From an uncultured Actinomycetes bacterium (GTDB taxonomy: Bacteria; Actinomycetota; Thermoleophilia; Solirubrobacterales; Solirubrobacteraceae): a stretch of 64,000 nucleotides of DNA. Made by a program: the position numbers and the translations under genes. How positions within the stretch are numbered: the first letter of the stretch is position 1; each line of letters opens with the position of its first letter. Below the pieces are notes generated by a model, which worked only from the letters and a program-made list of their open reading frames with translations, was not told the DNA's origin and did no database searches. Positions 17,890-26,727 of this stretch are shown here, one piece after another. The stretch covers positions 54,864-118,863 of the forward strand of contig CALAQT010000542.1 of NCBI GenBank assembly GCA_937888775.1. Direction: 5' to 3'.

Positions 17890-18494
17890 GTGGTGGTGAA
17901 ACCTCCGTAGAGTCCGTTGGCCTGGATGTAGCCGGCGACCTGATCCGGCACCAGATAGCGGACCGGCTGCGATTCGCGCACGCGGCGGCGCACCATCGTC
18001 GAGGACACGCCGATCCGCGGCATCCAGAAGAACCGGGCCCGGTCGCCGCCCCGCAGCTGCTCGAGTGCCGTCTCCACGGACTCGCGCGCCGTGCCCCGCC
18101 GCTTGGCGATCGCCAAGCCGGCCAGCTCAAGCACACGCTCGGGCTCACGCCATCGGGGCAACCCGGCCGCGACGTCGCCGCCGAGGATCAGGGTCAGGTC
18201 GTCTTGGGGCGATTGCGAGCTCAGCATCTGAAGAGTATCGACCGTGTAAGACGGGCCGTCACGCCGCAGCTCCAGATCCGAGACGTCGAAGCGCTCGTCC
18301 CCGTCCACGGCCAGCCGGCACAGCTCGAAGCGGTGCTCGGCGCCCGGGTCGTCCTCGGTCGGCTTGTGCGGCGGTACGGACGCGGGCATCAGCAGCACCC
18401 GGTCAAGGCCCAGCTGGACGTAGGCCTCCTGCGCACAGACCAGGTGACCGAGATGTGGCGGGTTGAAGGTCCCACCCAGGATCCCGATGCGCAC
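17886..18494 (-). CDS. nadD: Nicotinate-nucleotide adenylyltransferase
   Basis: Transfers AMP from ATP to nicotinate mononucleotide in NAD synthesis. It is 202 aa with the nucleotidyltransferase motif GGTFNPPHLGHL at about 7-18, PHKP, and the C-terminal IGVSSTMVRRRV (SxTxxR motif). It begins with GTG at 18494, immediately after the proA TAA with no gap, and overlaps rsfS by 4 nt, so translational coupling is likely through the whole proA-nadD-rsfS string. Confidence 0.95.
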   Translation of the reverse strand: MRIGILGGTFNPPHLGHLVCAQEAYVQLGLDRVLLMPASVPPHKPTEDDPGAEHRFELCRLAVDGDERFDVSDLELRRDGPSYTVDTLQMLSSQSPQDDLTLILGGDVAAGLPRWREPERVLELAGLAIAKRRGTARESVETALEQLRGGDRARFFWMPRIGVSSTMVRRRVRESQPVRYLVPDQVAGYIQANGLYGGFTTT

Positions 18495-19760
18495 TTAGGG
18501 CCGGATCTGGCCGGTACCCTCGATCAGGTACTTGAACGTGCAGAGCTCGCGCAGGCCGATCGGCCCCCGGACGTGCAGCTTCTGCGTCGAGTTGCCGATC
18601 TCGGCCCCCATCCCGAACTCACCGCCGTCGGTGAACCGGGTGGAGGCGTTGACGTACACGCACGCGGCGTCGACTCCGAGTCCGAAGCCGTGCGCCGAGA
18701 CCGTATCGCGGGTCACGATCGCCTCTGAATGCCCGCTGCCGTGCGCGTTGATGTGCGCGATCGCATCCTGCGCGCTGTCGACCACGCCGACGCCCATCTC
18801 CAGCGCCAGGTACTCGGTGTCCCAGTCGGCATCGGTGGCGACGCCCACCGCGATGCCGGGAGCCGCCGCACGGGCGCGCTCGTCGCCGTGCAGCGTGACG
18901 CCGGCGTCGCTGAGCGCGCTCAGCGCGACCGGCAGGAAGTCCTCGGCGACGTCCGCGTGGACGAGCAGCTTCTCGGCCGCGTTGCAGACGCCGGGCCGTT
19001 GCAGCTTGGCGTTGAGCACGATCGCCAGCGCCGATTCCAGGTCAGCGCTGGCGTCGACGAAGATGTGGCAGTTGCCAGAGGCCGCGTAGATCACCGGAAC
19101 CGTGGCGACGCCCTTCAGCGCCGCCTTGAGCCCCTCGCCGCCGCGCGGGATGATCAGGTCCACGACACCGGACTGGGTCGCGAGCTCGGCCAGCTCCTCG
19201 CGTCCGCCGCCGGCGATCAGCGCCATCGCGCCCTCCGGCAGGCCGGCCTGCGCGGCGGCCTGCGAAGCGACGCCCGCCAGCACGGCGTTGGAGTGCTCGG
19301 CCGAGCTCGAGCCCCGCAGCAGGACCGCGTTGCCCGATTTCAGGCACAGCGCGGTGGAGTCGATCGTGACGTTGGGCCGGGCCTCGTAGACCACCGCGAT
19401 CACCCCCAGCGGCACGCGCACCTTGCGCAGCGCCAGTCCATTGGGCAGCGTGCAGCCGTCGATCACTTCGCCGACCGGATCGGGCAGCCCGGCGATCCGT
19501 CTCACACCCGTCGCCATATCCGCCACCCGCTGCTCGCTGAGGGCGAGGCGATCCAGCAGCGCCGCGGAGAGCCCGGTCTGCTCGCCCCGTTCCAGATCGC
19601 GGGCGTTGGCGTCGAGGATCTCCGGCGTGCGCGCCTCCAGTGCGGCCGCAATCGCGTCAAGCGCGGAATTCTTGACCTCGGCGCCGAGCGTGGCCATTGA
19701 CCGCGAGGCGCGCCTGGCCGCCAGGCAGGTGTCGGCTATCGATACTGTGGTGCTCGCCAT
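18495..19760 (-). CDS. proA: Glutamate-5-semialdehyde dehydrogenase (gamma-glutamyl phosphate reductase)
   Basis: Second enzyme of proline synthesis, reducing glutamyl-5-phosphate with NADPH. It is 421 aa from ATG 19760 (a GTG two codons earlier is possible). Motifs: GVIAVVYEARPNVTID, KSGNAVLLRGSS, and the catalytic Cys in LQRPGVCNAAEKLLVH. FGMGAEIGNSTQKLHVRGP is near the C-terminus. It follows proB after 11 nt. Confidence 0.97.
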   Translation of the reverse strand: MASTTVSIADTCLAARRASRSMATLGAEVKNSALDAIAAALEARTPEILDANARDLERGEQTGLSAALLDRLALSEQRVADMATGVRRIAGLPDPVGEVIDGCTLPNGLALRKVRVPLGVIAVVYEARPNVTIDSTALCLKSGNAVLLRGSSSAEHSNAVLAGVASQAAAQAGLPEGAMALIAGGGREELAELATQSGVVDLIIPRGGEGLKAALKGVATVPVIYAASGNCHIFVDASADLESALAIVLNAKLQRPGVCNAAEKLLVHADVAEDFLPVALSALSDAGVTLHGDERARAAAPGIAVGVATDADWDTEYLALEMGVGVVDSAQDAIAHINAHGSGHSEAIVTRDTVSAHGFGLGVDAACVYVNASTRFTDGGEFGMGAEIGNSTQKLHVRGPIGLRELCTFKYLIEGTGQIRP

Positions 19761-19771
19761 CGGCACACAGG

Positions 19772-20863
19772 TTACGCCAGCACGAAATAGTCGCGGTGAA
19801 CCGCCTCGTCGCTGGCGCGGGGCAGCAGCGCGCGGACCTCGGCGGACTTTAGGCCGCAGACCCGGCGCAGCTCGGCAGACGAGTAGTTGCAGATCCCCTT
19901 GCCGACCAGCTGATCGGCGTGTGACACCTCGACGGCGTCACCGGCATCAAACTCGCCGCCGACCTCGACCACCCCGACCGGGAGCAGGCTCGTTCCTCCC
20001 TCACGCAGCGCCCGGGCGGCGCCGGCGTCCACCAGCACATGGCCGCGGACCGGCTTGGCGTACTTCAGCCACAGCTTGAAGCTCGAGTAACGGCCTGCTT
20101 GCGCGGCGAACCTTGTGCCGACCGGTTGCGCCGAAGCGGCGGCGAGAACCGTGCCGGCGTCCAGCCCACCGGCGATCACCGTCGATATCCCGGCGGCGGT
20201 CGCCATCTCGGCGGCGACCACCTTGGATCGCATGCCACCCGATCCCAGCGGAGAGGTCGAATGTCCGATGTCGAGACCGTCGAGCTCCTCGAACCTGCCC
20301 ACCTCCGCCACCAGCTGCGCGTCGGGATGGGCGCGCGGATCTGCGGTGAACACGCCGGCGGCGTCGGTCAGCAGCAGCAGCAGGTCCGCCCCCAGGAGGA
20401 TCGCCACCTGCGCCGCCAGAAAGTCGTTGTTGCCGAACGAGATCTCGTCGGTGGTCGTGGTGTCGTTCTCGTTGATCACCGGCACGACGCGCCACTCGAG
20501 CAGCTTGCGCAGCGTCTGGCGGGCATTGAGGTAGTGGGTGCGCGCGCTCATGTCGAAGAACGTCAGCAGCACCTGTGCGGTCGGCACGCCGCGGGCGCGC
20601 AGCAGCTCGTCGTACACCTGGTAGAGCTTCCCCTGCCCGACCGCGCTGGCGGCCTGTAGCTCGTCGATCGCCCGCGGGCGCATGGCCAGCGACATCACCC
20701 CCATCCCCCGCGCGATCGCGCCGCTGGTCACCACGACCACCGCCCGCCCGTCGTGGTGAAGTTCGCTCAGCTCGTCACAGATCCGGCCGAGCACGTCGGC
20801 GCGCACGTTCCCGCGCTCGTCGGCGACCAGGCTCGATCCGAGTTTCACCACCACGCAGCTCAT
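19772..20863 (-). CDS. proB: Glutamate 5-kinase
   Basis: First enzyme of proline synthesis. It is 363 aa with an amino-acid kinase domain (VVVKLGSSLV at the N-terminus, VVVVTSGAIARG, PVINENDTTTTDEI, FGNNDFLAAQVA, GSGGMRSKVVAAEMA) and a C-terminal PUA domain (about 275-350), the full-length arrangement. ATG 20863 lies 10 nt after TACCCT. A secreted protein gene stands between it and obg, where in most genomes proB follows obg directly. Confidence 0.97.
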   Translation of the reverse strand: MSCVVVKLGSSLVADERGNVRADVLGRICDELSELHHDGRAVVVVTSGAIARGMGVMSLAMRPRAIDELQAASAVGQGKLYQVYDELLRARGVPTAQVLLTFFDMSARTHYLNARQTLRKLLEWRVVPVINENDTTTTDEISFGNNDFLAAQVAILLGADLLLLLTDAAGVFTADPRAHPDAQLVAEVGRFEELDGLDIGHSTSPLGSGGMRSKVVAAEMATAAGISTVIAGGLDAGTVLAAASAQPVGTRFAAQAGRYSSFKLWLKYAKPVRGHVLVDAGAARALREGGTSLLPVGVVEVGGEFDAGDAVEVSHADQLVGKGICNYSSAELRRVCGLKSAEVRALLPRASDEAVHRDYFVLA

Positions 20864-20873
20864 CTGCGTTCAG

Positions 20874-20879
20874 AGGGTA
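20874..20879 (-). promoter_or_regulatory. -10 element of proB (TACCCT)
   Basis: TACCCT on the minus strand lies 10 nt before the proB ATG, identical to the hexamer at lepA. Spacing allows a very short or no leader. Confidence 0.35.
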
Positions 20880-20966
20880 GGCGTTCCAAATCGGGCCCGG
20901 AGGCCGGCGCGGCCGCCGCCGGCAAGCTGCCGTGCGGCGGCGGCGGCGCCACGCCGGGTTTTGGGG

Positions 20967-22541
20967 CTACAGCTTGTAGCCGCTGTGCTTGCTACCCGCC
21001 TGGCACCATGGGTTGGCCGGAACGCCCGCGCACGGCTTGGGCATCGTCGGCAGGTTCTTGGGCAACGGGTGCATCACGATCTTGGTCACCCGCGGGTAGT
21101 GATCGGTCGGCTGGCACAACGAGAGGTCGAGCTGCGAGTCGCAGTACACCTCGCCGAGGAAGGGCAGATTGTCGTTCGCCGGCACCACGCTGCCGTCGCA
21201 CTTCGGATTGGTCTGCTGGAGGTTGGCGGGCGAGCTCGTCGGCGCGCCTCCACCCTGCTCGGTGTTGCCGCTGTAGCAGTCGGTCGCGTGCCCGGCCTCG
21301 AGGTTGAGCTGGCCGAAGTCGCCGTTGGTGGGGTTGCCGAATGAGCCGTTGTGGCTGAACACGTTGTTGACCAGGGCATCGCCCCACTCGTCGTACAGGC
21401 AGCCCCCGGCGCCGAGCAGCGGGAAGTTCAACGTGCCTCCCTTGCACGGCGGACCCTGATCCGGGAACGCCACGAAGATCACGCCCCAGGCGTCGTTGTT
21501 GACGAACCGGTTGTCCATGATCGTGTCGTTGCGCCCCCCGGAGACCGACATCCCGGTGCCCACGGGTCCGGCGCTGGCGATGCCCGCCGCCGGAACGTTG
21601 GGGTTGTTGTTGTCGTGCACGTAGTTGTGCATGAACACCCAGCAGGAGTGCGTGTGGGTGATCGGGCTAACGGCGTTGCCAGGGCAGGCCCCGTTCTGGG
21701 GCGATGGCTCGTCGCCGTTCTGGCTGTTGGTGTCAAACCCGTCTTTGTTGTTGTCGAACTGCGAGTTCTCGATCAGGAGCTTGCCGCCCGAGTTGGAGCC
21801 CGAGTAGCCGAGCGCGTTGAACTCACCCCACGCGTGGTTCATGGTCTGGTCGCAGATCTGCGAGCAGGCGCCGATGTAGTAGCCGGAATCGTTGAAGTTG
21901 CTGGCGTAGGTCTGATCCCAGGTCCCGCCGCTCCAGTTGCTGGAGAAGATCCCGTACGTGGCCGCGGTCTTCTCGCCGCCGTAGTAGGTGCTGGTGGCAG
22001 TCAGATACGAGCCGTAGAAGCCGTGTCCGCCGACCTTGCCGCTGTTGGCGCCGCCGTTCCACCAGATTCCGTTACCGGCATCGCCGGAGCCGCCGAGGAA
22101 GTTGCAGGCGGTCAGGTTCTGCACCCAGACGTTGGCCGCCTTCCAGACCATGATCCCGTTGAGACCCTTGGCCCCCTTTGAGCTCTTGGGGCCGAAGTTC
22201 TGTGCGGACTCCTGGCTGCTGCAGCGCGCCGAGCCCGGCTTGGTCCCGTCCACGATCACCGTGTTGCGGTTCATGCCACGCAGATACACGTCCCGCGTGG
22301 TCATCAGCACGCCGGCCGGAAAATCGGAGCCACCCTTGGGAGCGCGACTGGAGCTGGTCTTGTAGTCGCCGGGTCCGACCAGGATCCAATCGCCGGGCTT
22401 GGCCGCGTTGACGGCCGCCTGAATCGAGCTGAACTGGCCGCGAATGCCGTGGTAGGAACCGACCCTGAGGACCTTCGCGCCTGCGGCGCCACTCAGCGAC
22501 AGCACGACACCGAGTGTGAGCACTGCAATACGGCGACGCAT
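20967..22541 (-). CDS. Secreted right-handed beta-helix protein
   Basis: 524-aa exported protein. An N-terminal signal peptide (MRRRIAVLTLGVVLSLSGA, cleaved near AGA-KV) precedes a pectate-lyase-like fold: SSIQAAVNAAKPGDWILVGPG is the classic first coil (landmark only), followed by many short turns rich in Asn, Gly and Tyr (NDTIMDNRFVNNDAWGV, FMHNYVHDNNNP). More than a dozen Cys suggest disulfides. Enzymatic residues are not evident, so lyase activity is unproven; surface polysaccharide binding or cleavage is possible. ATG 22541 has a good Shine-Dalgarno AGGAG at 22546-22551, unlike most neighbours. It interrupts the obg-proB order. Confidence 0.8.
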   Translation of the reverse strand: MRRRIAVLTLGVVLSLSGAAGAKVLRVGSYHGIRGQFSSIQAAVNAAKPGDWILVGPGDYKTSSSRAPKGGSDFPAGVLMTTRDVYLRGMNRNTVIVDGTKPGSARCSSQESAQNFGPKSSKGAKGLNGIMVWKAANVWVQNLTACNFLGGSGDAGNGIWWNGGANSGKVGGHGFYGSYLTATSTYYGGEKTAATYGIFSSNWSGGTWDQTYASNFNDSGYYIGACSQICDQTMNHAWGEFNALGYSGSNSGGKLLIENSQFDNNKDGFDTNSQNGDEPSPQNGACPGNAVSPITHTHSCWVFMHNYVHDNNNPNVPAAGIASAGPVGTGMSVSGGRNDTIMDNRFVNNDAWGVIFVAFPDQGPPCKGGTLNFPLLGAGGCLYDEWGDALVNNVFSHNGSFGNPTNGDFGQLNLEAGHATDCYSGNTEQGGGAPTSSPANLQQTNPKCDGSVVPANDNLPFLGEVYCDSQLDLSLCQPTDHYPRVTKIVMHPLPKNLPTMPKPCAGVPANPWCQAGSKHSGYKL

Positions 22542-22599
22542 GGATCTCCTCTTAGACAGACGGGTTGGCCGGCCGGGACCGGGCGATCCTACACATTTC

Positions 22600-23904
22600 C
22601 TAAACATCCGGATCGAGATCGAACGCGACCCCGGCGATCTCGACGTCGTTCCCCGCCTGGAATCCCTCGGCCTCCAGCGCGCGGAGCACGCCGATCCCGC
22701 GCAGCCGGCGCTCCAGGTGCGCGAGCGCGTCCTCGTTGTCAAGGTCATAGCGAGCGACGAGCCGCTCGATCCCGGCCCCGGTGACGCTGAAGCTGCCGTC
22801 ACCGGTGCGCGCAACGCTGAACGCCCGCCCAGCGGCAGGACGAAACACCCGATGCTCGGCGAGTTCACCGACCGCCCCGACGGGCATCGCGTCTGCGTCC
22901 GCCGCCGCCACCGCGGGCGGGACCCGGCGGATCAGCTCGGTGGCGAGCAGATCCAGGCCGGCACGCGTGACCGACGAGGTCAGGATCACCGGCACCCCCT
23001 CCCCCAGCCGTGCCTGCCATTGCGAGCGCGCGCGTTCGCCATGCTCGGCATCGACCAGGTCGGCCTTGGAGAGCGCCAGCACCCGAGGCAGGGCCGCCAA
23101 GCGCGGATCGTGCTCGGCCAGTTCGTGCTCGACGGTTTCGTGGTTGGCGAGCGGATCAGACCCGTCGAGCGGATTGAGATCGAGTACGTGGACGAGCAAC
23201 TGCGTGCGCTCCACGTGGGCCAGGAACTCGTGTCCGAGCCCGGCACCGGCGCCGGCGCCCTCGATCAGCCCGGGGATGTCGGCGATCACCAGCTGACGGG
23301 TTTCGGTCTGGAGCGTCCCGAGCACCGGCGAAAGGGTCGTAAACGGATAGTCGGCCACCTTGGGATGCGCGCGCGTCAGGCGGGCCAGCAGCGAGGACTT
23401 GCCGGCATTCGGAAGGCCGACCAAGCCCACGTCGGCCAGCAGCTTCAAGGCCAGGTCCACCCAAGTCTCCTCGCCCGCCAGGCCGCGCTGGGCAAATCGC
23501 GGCGTCTGGTGGGTGGGCCCGGCAAAGCGCTTGTTGCCCCGGCCGCCGCTTCCCCCGGATGCGATCACCGCACGCTGGCCCACGCGCACCAGATCGTGGC
23601 GCGTGCCGTCGAGCTCGACCACGGCCTGCGTACCGGGTGGCACGAGCAGCTCAAGCGTCTCCCCATCGGCGCCATGGCGCAGCGAACCCTGCCCGTGACC
23701 GCCCCGGCCGGCCTTGAAATGCGAGCGCCGCCGGAAGCTCTCCAGATCTCGCAGCGAGTCGTCGCAGATGAGCACCACGTCGCCGCCATTCCCCCCGTCG
23801 CCGCCGTCGGGACCGCCCTTGGGAACATGGGCTTCGCGGCGGAAGCTGAGGCATCCGTCGCCGCCCGCACCTGCCTGAACGTGGATCCGCGCGCGATCGT
23901 GCAT
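22600..23904 (-). CDS. obg: GTPase Obg (CgtA)
   Basis: Ribosome-assembly and stress GTPase, 434 aa. The glycine-rich Obg fold is complete (GGPDGGDGGNGGDVVL, RFAGPTHQTPRFA). The G domain has GLPNAGKSSLL (G1), DIPGLIEGA (G3) and LSKADLVD (G4), and a C-terminal OCT domain ends in GVAFDLDPDV. ATG 23904 gives the family start. Only 9 bp separate this ATG from the divergent SDR gene, so the promoter must lie inside that gene. It is separated from rplU-rpmA, its usual upstream partners, by the 23.9-26.0 kb scar. Confidence 0.97.
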   Translation of the reverse strand: MHDRARIHVQAGAGGDGCLSFRREAHVPKGGPDGGDGGNGGDVVLICDDSLRDLESFRRRSHFKAGRGGHGQGSLRHGADGETLELLVPPGTQAVVELDGTRHDLVRVGQRAVIASGGSGGRGNKRFAGPTHQTPRFAQRGLAGEETWVDLALKLLADVGLVGLPNAGKSSLLARLTRAHPKVADYPFTTLSPVLGTLQTETRQLVIADIPGLIEGAGAGAGLGHEFLAHVERTQLLVHVLDLNPLDGSDPLANHETVEHELAEHDPRLAALPRVLALSKADLVDAEHGERARSQWQARLGEGVPVILTSSVTRAGLDLLATELIRRVPPAVAAADADAMPVGAVGELAEHRVFRPAAGRAFSVARTGDGSFSVTGAGIERLVARYDLDNEDALAHLERRLRGIGVLRALEAEGFQAGNDVEIAGVAFDLDPDV

Positions 23905-23913
23905 CCTCTCAAT

Positions 23914-24600
23914 ATGGCCGATCCCGTCTTTTTGATCACCGGAGCCTCGAGCGGTATCGGCGCCGAGACCGCGCACGCCGCCTCCCGAGCGGGCTACCGG
24001 CTCGTCCTGGCGGCCCGTTCAATTGACCGTTTGCAGACGCTCGCGGCCGACCTCGGCGGGGAGCAACGGGCGCTGGTGGTGGGCTGCGACGTCACCGAGT
24101 GGGATCAGCAGGAGCAGCTCGTGGCCAGGGCGCTGGAGCACTTTGGCCAGCTTGATGTGGCGTTCGCCAACGCCGGGTTCGGTGCCAGGCGGGGATTCCT
24201 GAACGAGTCGCCCGAGCACTGGCGCTCGATGGTGCTGACCAACGTCTACGGCGCGGCGCTGACGATCCGTGCGACGATCACCGCGCTCAAACAGTCCCGC
24301 GGGCATCTGCTGCTGACCGGCTCGGTGGCGGGCCGCCGCGCGCTGCCCGGATCGCTGTACTCGGCCACCAAGTGGGCCGTCACCGCGATGGGCGAGTCCG
24401 CACGCCAGGAGCTCAACGACACGGGCGTAAGGGTGACGGTGATCGAGCCGGGAATGGTCGACACGCCGTTCTTCGAGAACCCGGTGACCGGCGCACTGCA
24501 GCCGCAGGACGTCGCGCGAGCGGTGATGTTCGCGGTATCACAGCCCGCCCACGTGGACGTCAACGAGATCCTGATCAGGCCCACGGCCCAGAGCGGCTGA
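23914..24600 (+). CDS. Short-chain dehydrogenase/reductase
   Basis: 228-aa classical SDR oxidoreductase. The cofactor motif TGASSGIG is at about 9-16, NAG (FANAGFG) near 88, a catalytic Ser in LLTGSVAG, and YSATKWAV supplies Tyr-x-x-x-Lys. An Arg soon after the second strand (LAARSIDRL) suggests NADP(H), by family rule. Substrate unknown. ATG 23914 is 9 bp from the obg start on the other strand. It is complete, unlike the SDR fragment at 2.8 kb. Confidence 0.92.
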   Translation: MADPVFLITGASSGIGAETAHAASRAGYRLVLAARSIDRLQTLAADLGGEQRALVVGCDVTEWDQQEQLVARALEHFGQLDVAFANAGFGARRGFLNESPEHWRSMVLTNVYGAALTIRATITALKQSRGHLLLTGSVAGRRALPGSLYSATKWAVTAMGESARQELNDTGVRVTVIEPGMVDTPFFENPVTGALQPQDVARAVMFAVSQPAHVDVNEILIRPTAQSG

Positions 24601-24678
24601 GGTGGGTGCGCTCGGCGTTTGCTAGGCCCGGTCAGCGCGCGGGCGTCGCGAGTCGTGGGGCCGGGGCTCGAGGGCGCG

Positions 24679-25623
24679 CTACGTGACGTTGGCACCGGCC
24701 AGCGCGGCGCTGAGGTCGGCGATGACAAGCGCCGGCTGCGTCGTGATCTGCCGCCACGTGTACCGCAGTACGCGGAAGCCAGCCGCGCGCAGCCTCAGCT
24801 CCCGGGCCCGATCGCGCTCGAGCTGCGCGCGGGTGCCGTGGGCCGCGTACCCGTCGAGCTCCACGATCAGGTGCTGCGCACGCCAGAGCATGTCGACCAT
24901 CAAACCGTCGATCGTGGAGTTGCACTCGGGCAGCGGTAGGGCCGCGGACTCGCACAGCGCTAGAAACCGCTCCTCGAGCACGCCGCGGGTGAGCGCGAGC
25001 ATCGGTTGATAGCGCTCGAGGGCCTGACGCAGCCTGGCGCTGCCGGGAAGACCTCTACCGATTACCGCCCGCACCGCTTCGACGTCGAGCACACGGCGGT
25101 ACTCGGCTTCGGCTACGACCCGACGCAGACGGTCCTGGGAGGCGGTGGTGGCGTAGTCACGCAACGCCAGCGCGAGCGGCACTGCTGGGAGCCCACGATG
25201 CCAGACGCGTCCGTGCCAGCGGCGGCCTTGGACGTGCAGGCCGGCCAGCGAAGCACGCCGGCGCGGCGTGCTGACCATTATCGGGCGCGGTGGTGACTCG
25301 ATCAGACCCCGCCACTAAAGGGCGGTGGCGTTGCTCAGCGCGGCCCCTGGCCCCGCGTACAGCAGCGCCGCAGACAAGTCCCCCCCGAGTGTCGGTGCAC
25401 AGTGCCCGACCGCGTAGACGCCAGGGAGGACCCGGAGCAGATAGCCCTCTCGCACCGCTCGCCCGATGCGCGCGTTTCCGATACCTAGATGCTCCAGCTG
25501 CGGTCGGCTCACTCGTCCAAATTGACGGGCCGCAAGCCGGCTCACGTGAACTTTGGCGTTCTCCGACCACCCCTCGGTCGCAGATCTCCAAAGTTCGGGC
25601 ATACGCGCCACGTTGACGGGCAA
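24679..25623 (-). pseudogene. AbiEi-type antitoxin domain / DUF559 protein interrupted by an amber codon
   Basis: One reading frame on the minus strand, broken by TAG at 25317-25315. The upstream part (about 102 codons) holds the winged-helix AbiEi N-terminal domain: LAARQFGRVSRPQLEHLG, REGYLLRVLPGVYAVGH and GPGAALSN. Exactly 12 codons after the TAG the same frame continues through 199 codons into a DUF559/Vsr-like nuclease domain (LIVELDGYAAHG, RDRARELRLRAAGFRVLRYTW). Intact relatives are single proteins of about 300 aa, so one nonsense mutation separates them. Family function is unclear, with a loose link to type IV toxin-antitoxin systems. The upstream start is uncertain (TTG 25623 or ATG 25602). 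Confidence 0.78.
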
Positions 25624-25639
25624 GGTGTAAAGGAACCAG

Positions 25640-25660
25640 ACCGATTTGCGTCAAATCGGT
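25640..25660. repeat. Palindrome at a gene-fusion scar
   Basis: ACCGATTTG and CAAATCGGT form a perfect 9-bp stem around CGT. It shares the GATTTG/CAAATC core of family B and lies exactly between the AbiEi/DUF559 pseudogene and the truncated mscL. Confidence 0.65.
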
Positions 25661-25710
25661 GACGACGCTGCATCAAAATCCTGCAGTCCTGGCCGTGCGA
25701 GGTCAGGCGA

Positions 25711-25950
25711 CGCGCGTTCACGATCAACGACAGCCGTTTTCTCTACGGCGACTTCCTCAACGCCCTGATCGCCTTCGTGTCGGTCGCCGCGGCGGTGTAC
25801 TTCTTCGTCGTCACGCCGGTCAATACGCTGATGGCGCGCCGCGCCCGGGAAGATCCGGACACCAAAGAATGCCCGGAGTGCACGAGCGCGATCCCGCTCA
25901 AGGCCCGCCGCTGCCCGCTGTGCACGGTGCAGCTGGCGGACACCGTTTAG
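25711..25950 (+). pseudogene. mscL: 3' half of a large-conductance mechanosensitive channel gene
   Basis: The plus-strand frame gives FTINDSRFLYGDFLNALIAF then VSVAAAVYFFVVTPVN, the periplasmic-loop end and second transmembrane helix of MscL. It continues with LMARRAREDPDTKECPEC and two CxxC pairs (CPEC, CPLC), the zinc-ribbon-like tail of actinobacterial MscL, and ends at TAG 25950. The first transmembrane helix and the gating N-terminus are absent. An in-frame TGA at 25660-25662 precedes the fragment and no usable start codon lies between. It is therefore a truncated remnant. Confidence 0.82.
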
Positions 25951-26022
25951 GCAAACGTCCGCCAGAGCTTTGGCGCGGAGCGTCGGCCCGCGGGCGCGCT
26001 GAGCCGACTGTCAGCGATAGCG

Positions 26023-26310
26023 CTATTCGCCCGCGGCTGAGGGCTGCGGCTCGCCCGCGGGCTGCGGGATCACGGAGATCATGCGTCCACGCCGCCCAGC
26101 CGTGAACTCCACCTTGCCGGCCGCGCGGGCGAAGATCGTGTGGTCTCTGCCGATTCCGACGCCGTCGCCGGGATGGAACCGAGTGCCGCGCTGGCGCACG
26201 ATGATCTCGCCACCGGTCACCGTCTGGCCAGCGAACACCTTGACGCCGAGGCGCTTGGCGTTGGAATCACGGCCGTTACGGCTTGAACCAAGACCCTTCT
26301 TATGAGCCAT
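26023..26310 (-). CDS. rpmA: 50S ribosomal protein L27
   Basis: 95-aa protein of the 50S peptidyl-transferase region. It starts [17 protein letters not shown] with no cleavable N-terminal extension. Further landmarks are [16 protein letters not shown] and [14 protein letters not shown] 26310 lies inside the last codons of rplU (11-nt overlap). In most genomes obg follows directly; here a 2-kb insertion separates them. Confidence 0.97.
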   Translation of the reverse strand: MAHKKGLGSSRNGRDSNAKRLGVKVFAGQTVTGGEIIVRQRGTRFHPGDGVGIGRDHTIFARAAGKVEFTAGRRGRMISVIPQPAGEPQPSAAGE

Positions 26311-26725
26311 CTGCCGCCTCCGCTGCTTGATCTGCGGCCACCGGCTCGGCGGCCACCGGCTTTGGGGCCGAAGTCGCGGGCGCCTGGCGCTCGGCCGAGC
26401 CGGCCGCGCTGCCCCGTCCGCCGACCTTCAGCGAGGTCACCTCGATGCGGGTCAGCTCCTGACGGTGGCCGTTGCGGCGCTTGTAGCCACGCTTGGGCTT
26501 GAACTTGACGATCCTGAGCTTCGGGCCCCGCTCGTGAGCGAGCACCCGAGCCTCGACGGTCACCGATTCCAGGTCGGCGCCGTCCACCACCTCCGAGCCG
26601 TCAACGTACAGCAGCGGCCGCAGTGAGACGGTGGCCCCGTCGTCCACGGGCAGGCGTTCGACGAGCAGAGACTGACCCTGCTCAACGCGGTACTGCTTTC
26701 CACCTGTTTTGACGATTGCGTACAT
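26300..26725 (-). CDS. rplU: 50S ribosomal protein L21 with Ala/Pro-rich tail
   Basis: 141-aa ribosomal protein. [18 protein letters not shown] begins the L21 core (about 1-100), which includes [16 protein letters not shown] for rRNA contact. The last 35-40 residues are a low-complexity Ala/Pro/Glu extension absent from most L21 proteins. It begins 2 nt after the RNase gene stop and overlaps rpmA by 11 nt, so translation of the three genes is probably coupled. Confidence 0.96.
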   Translation of the reverse strand: MYAIVKTGGKQYRVEQGQSLLVERLPVDDGATVSLRPLLYVDGSEVVDGADLESVTVEARVLAHERGPKLRIVKFKPKRGYKRRNGHRQELTRIEVTSLKVGGRGSAAGSAERQAPATSAPKPVAAEPVAADQAAEAADGS

Positions 26726-26727
26726 GA

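Noticed and set aside
22542..22868. Upstream extension of the beta-helix frame
   Set aside because: It overlaps the end of obg; a signal peptide and Shine-Dalgarno sequence place the start at 22541.
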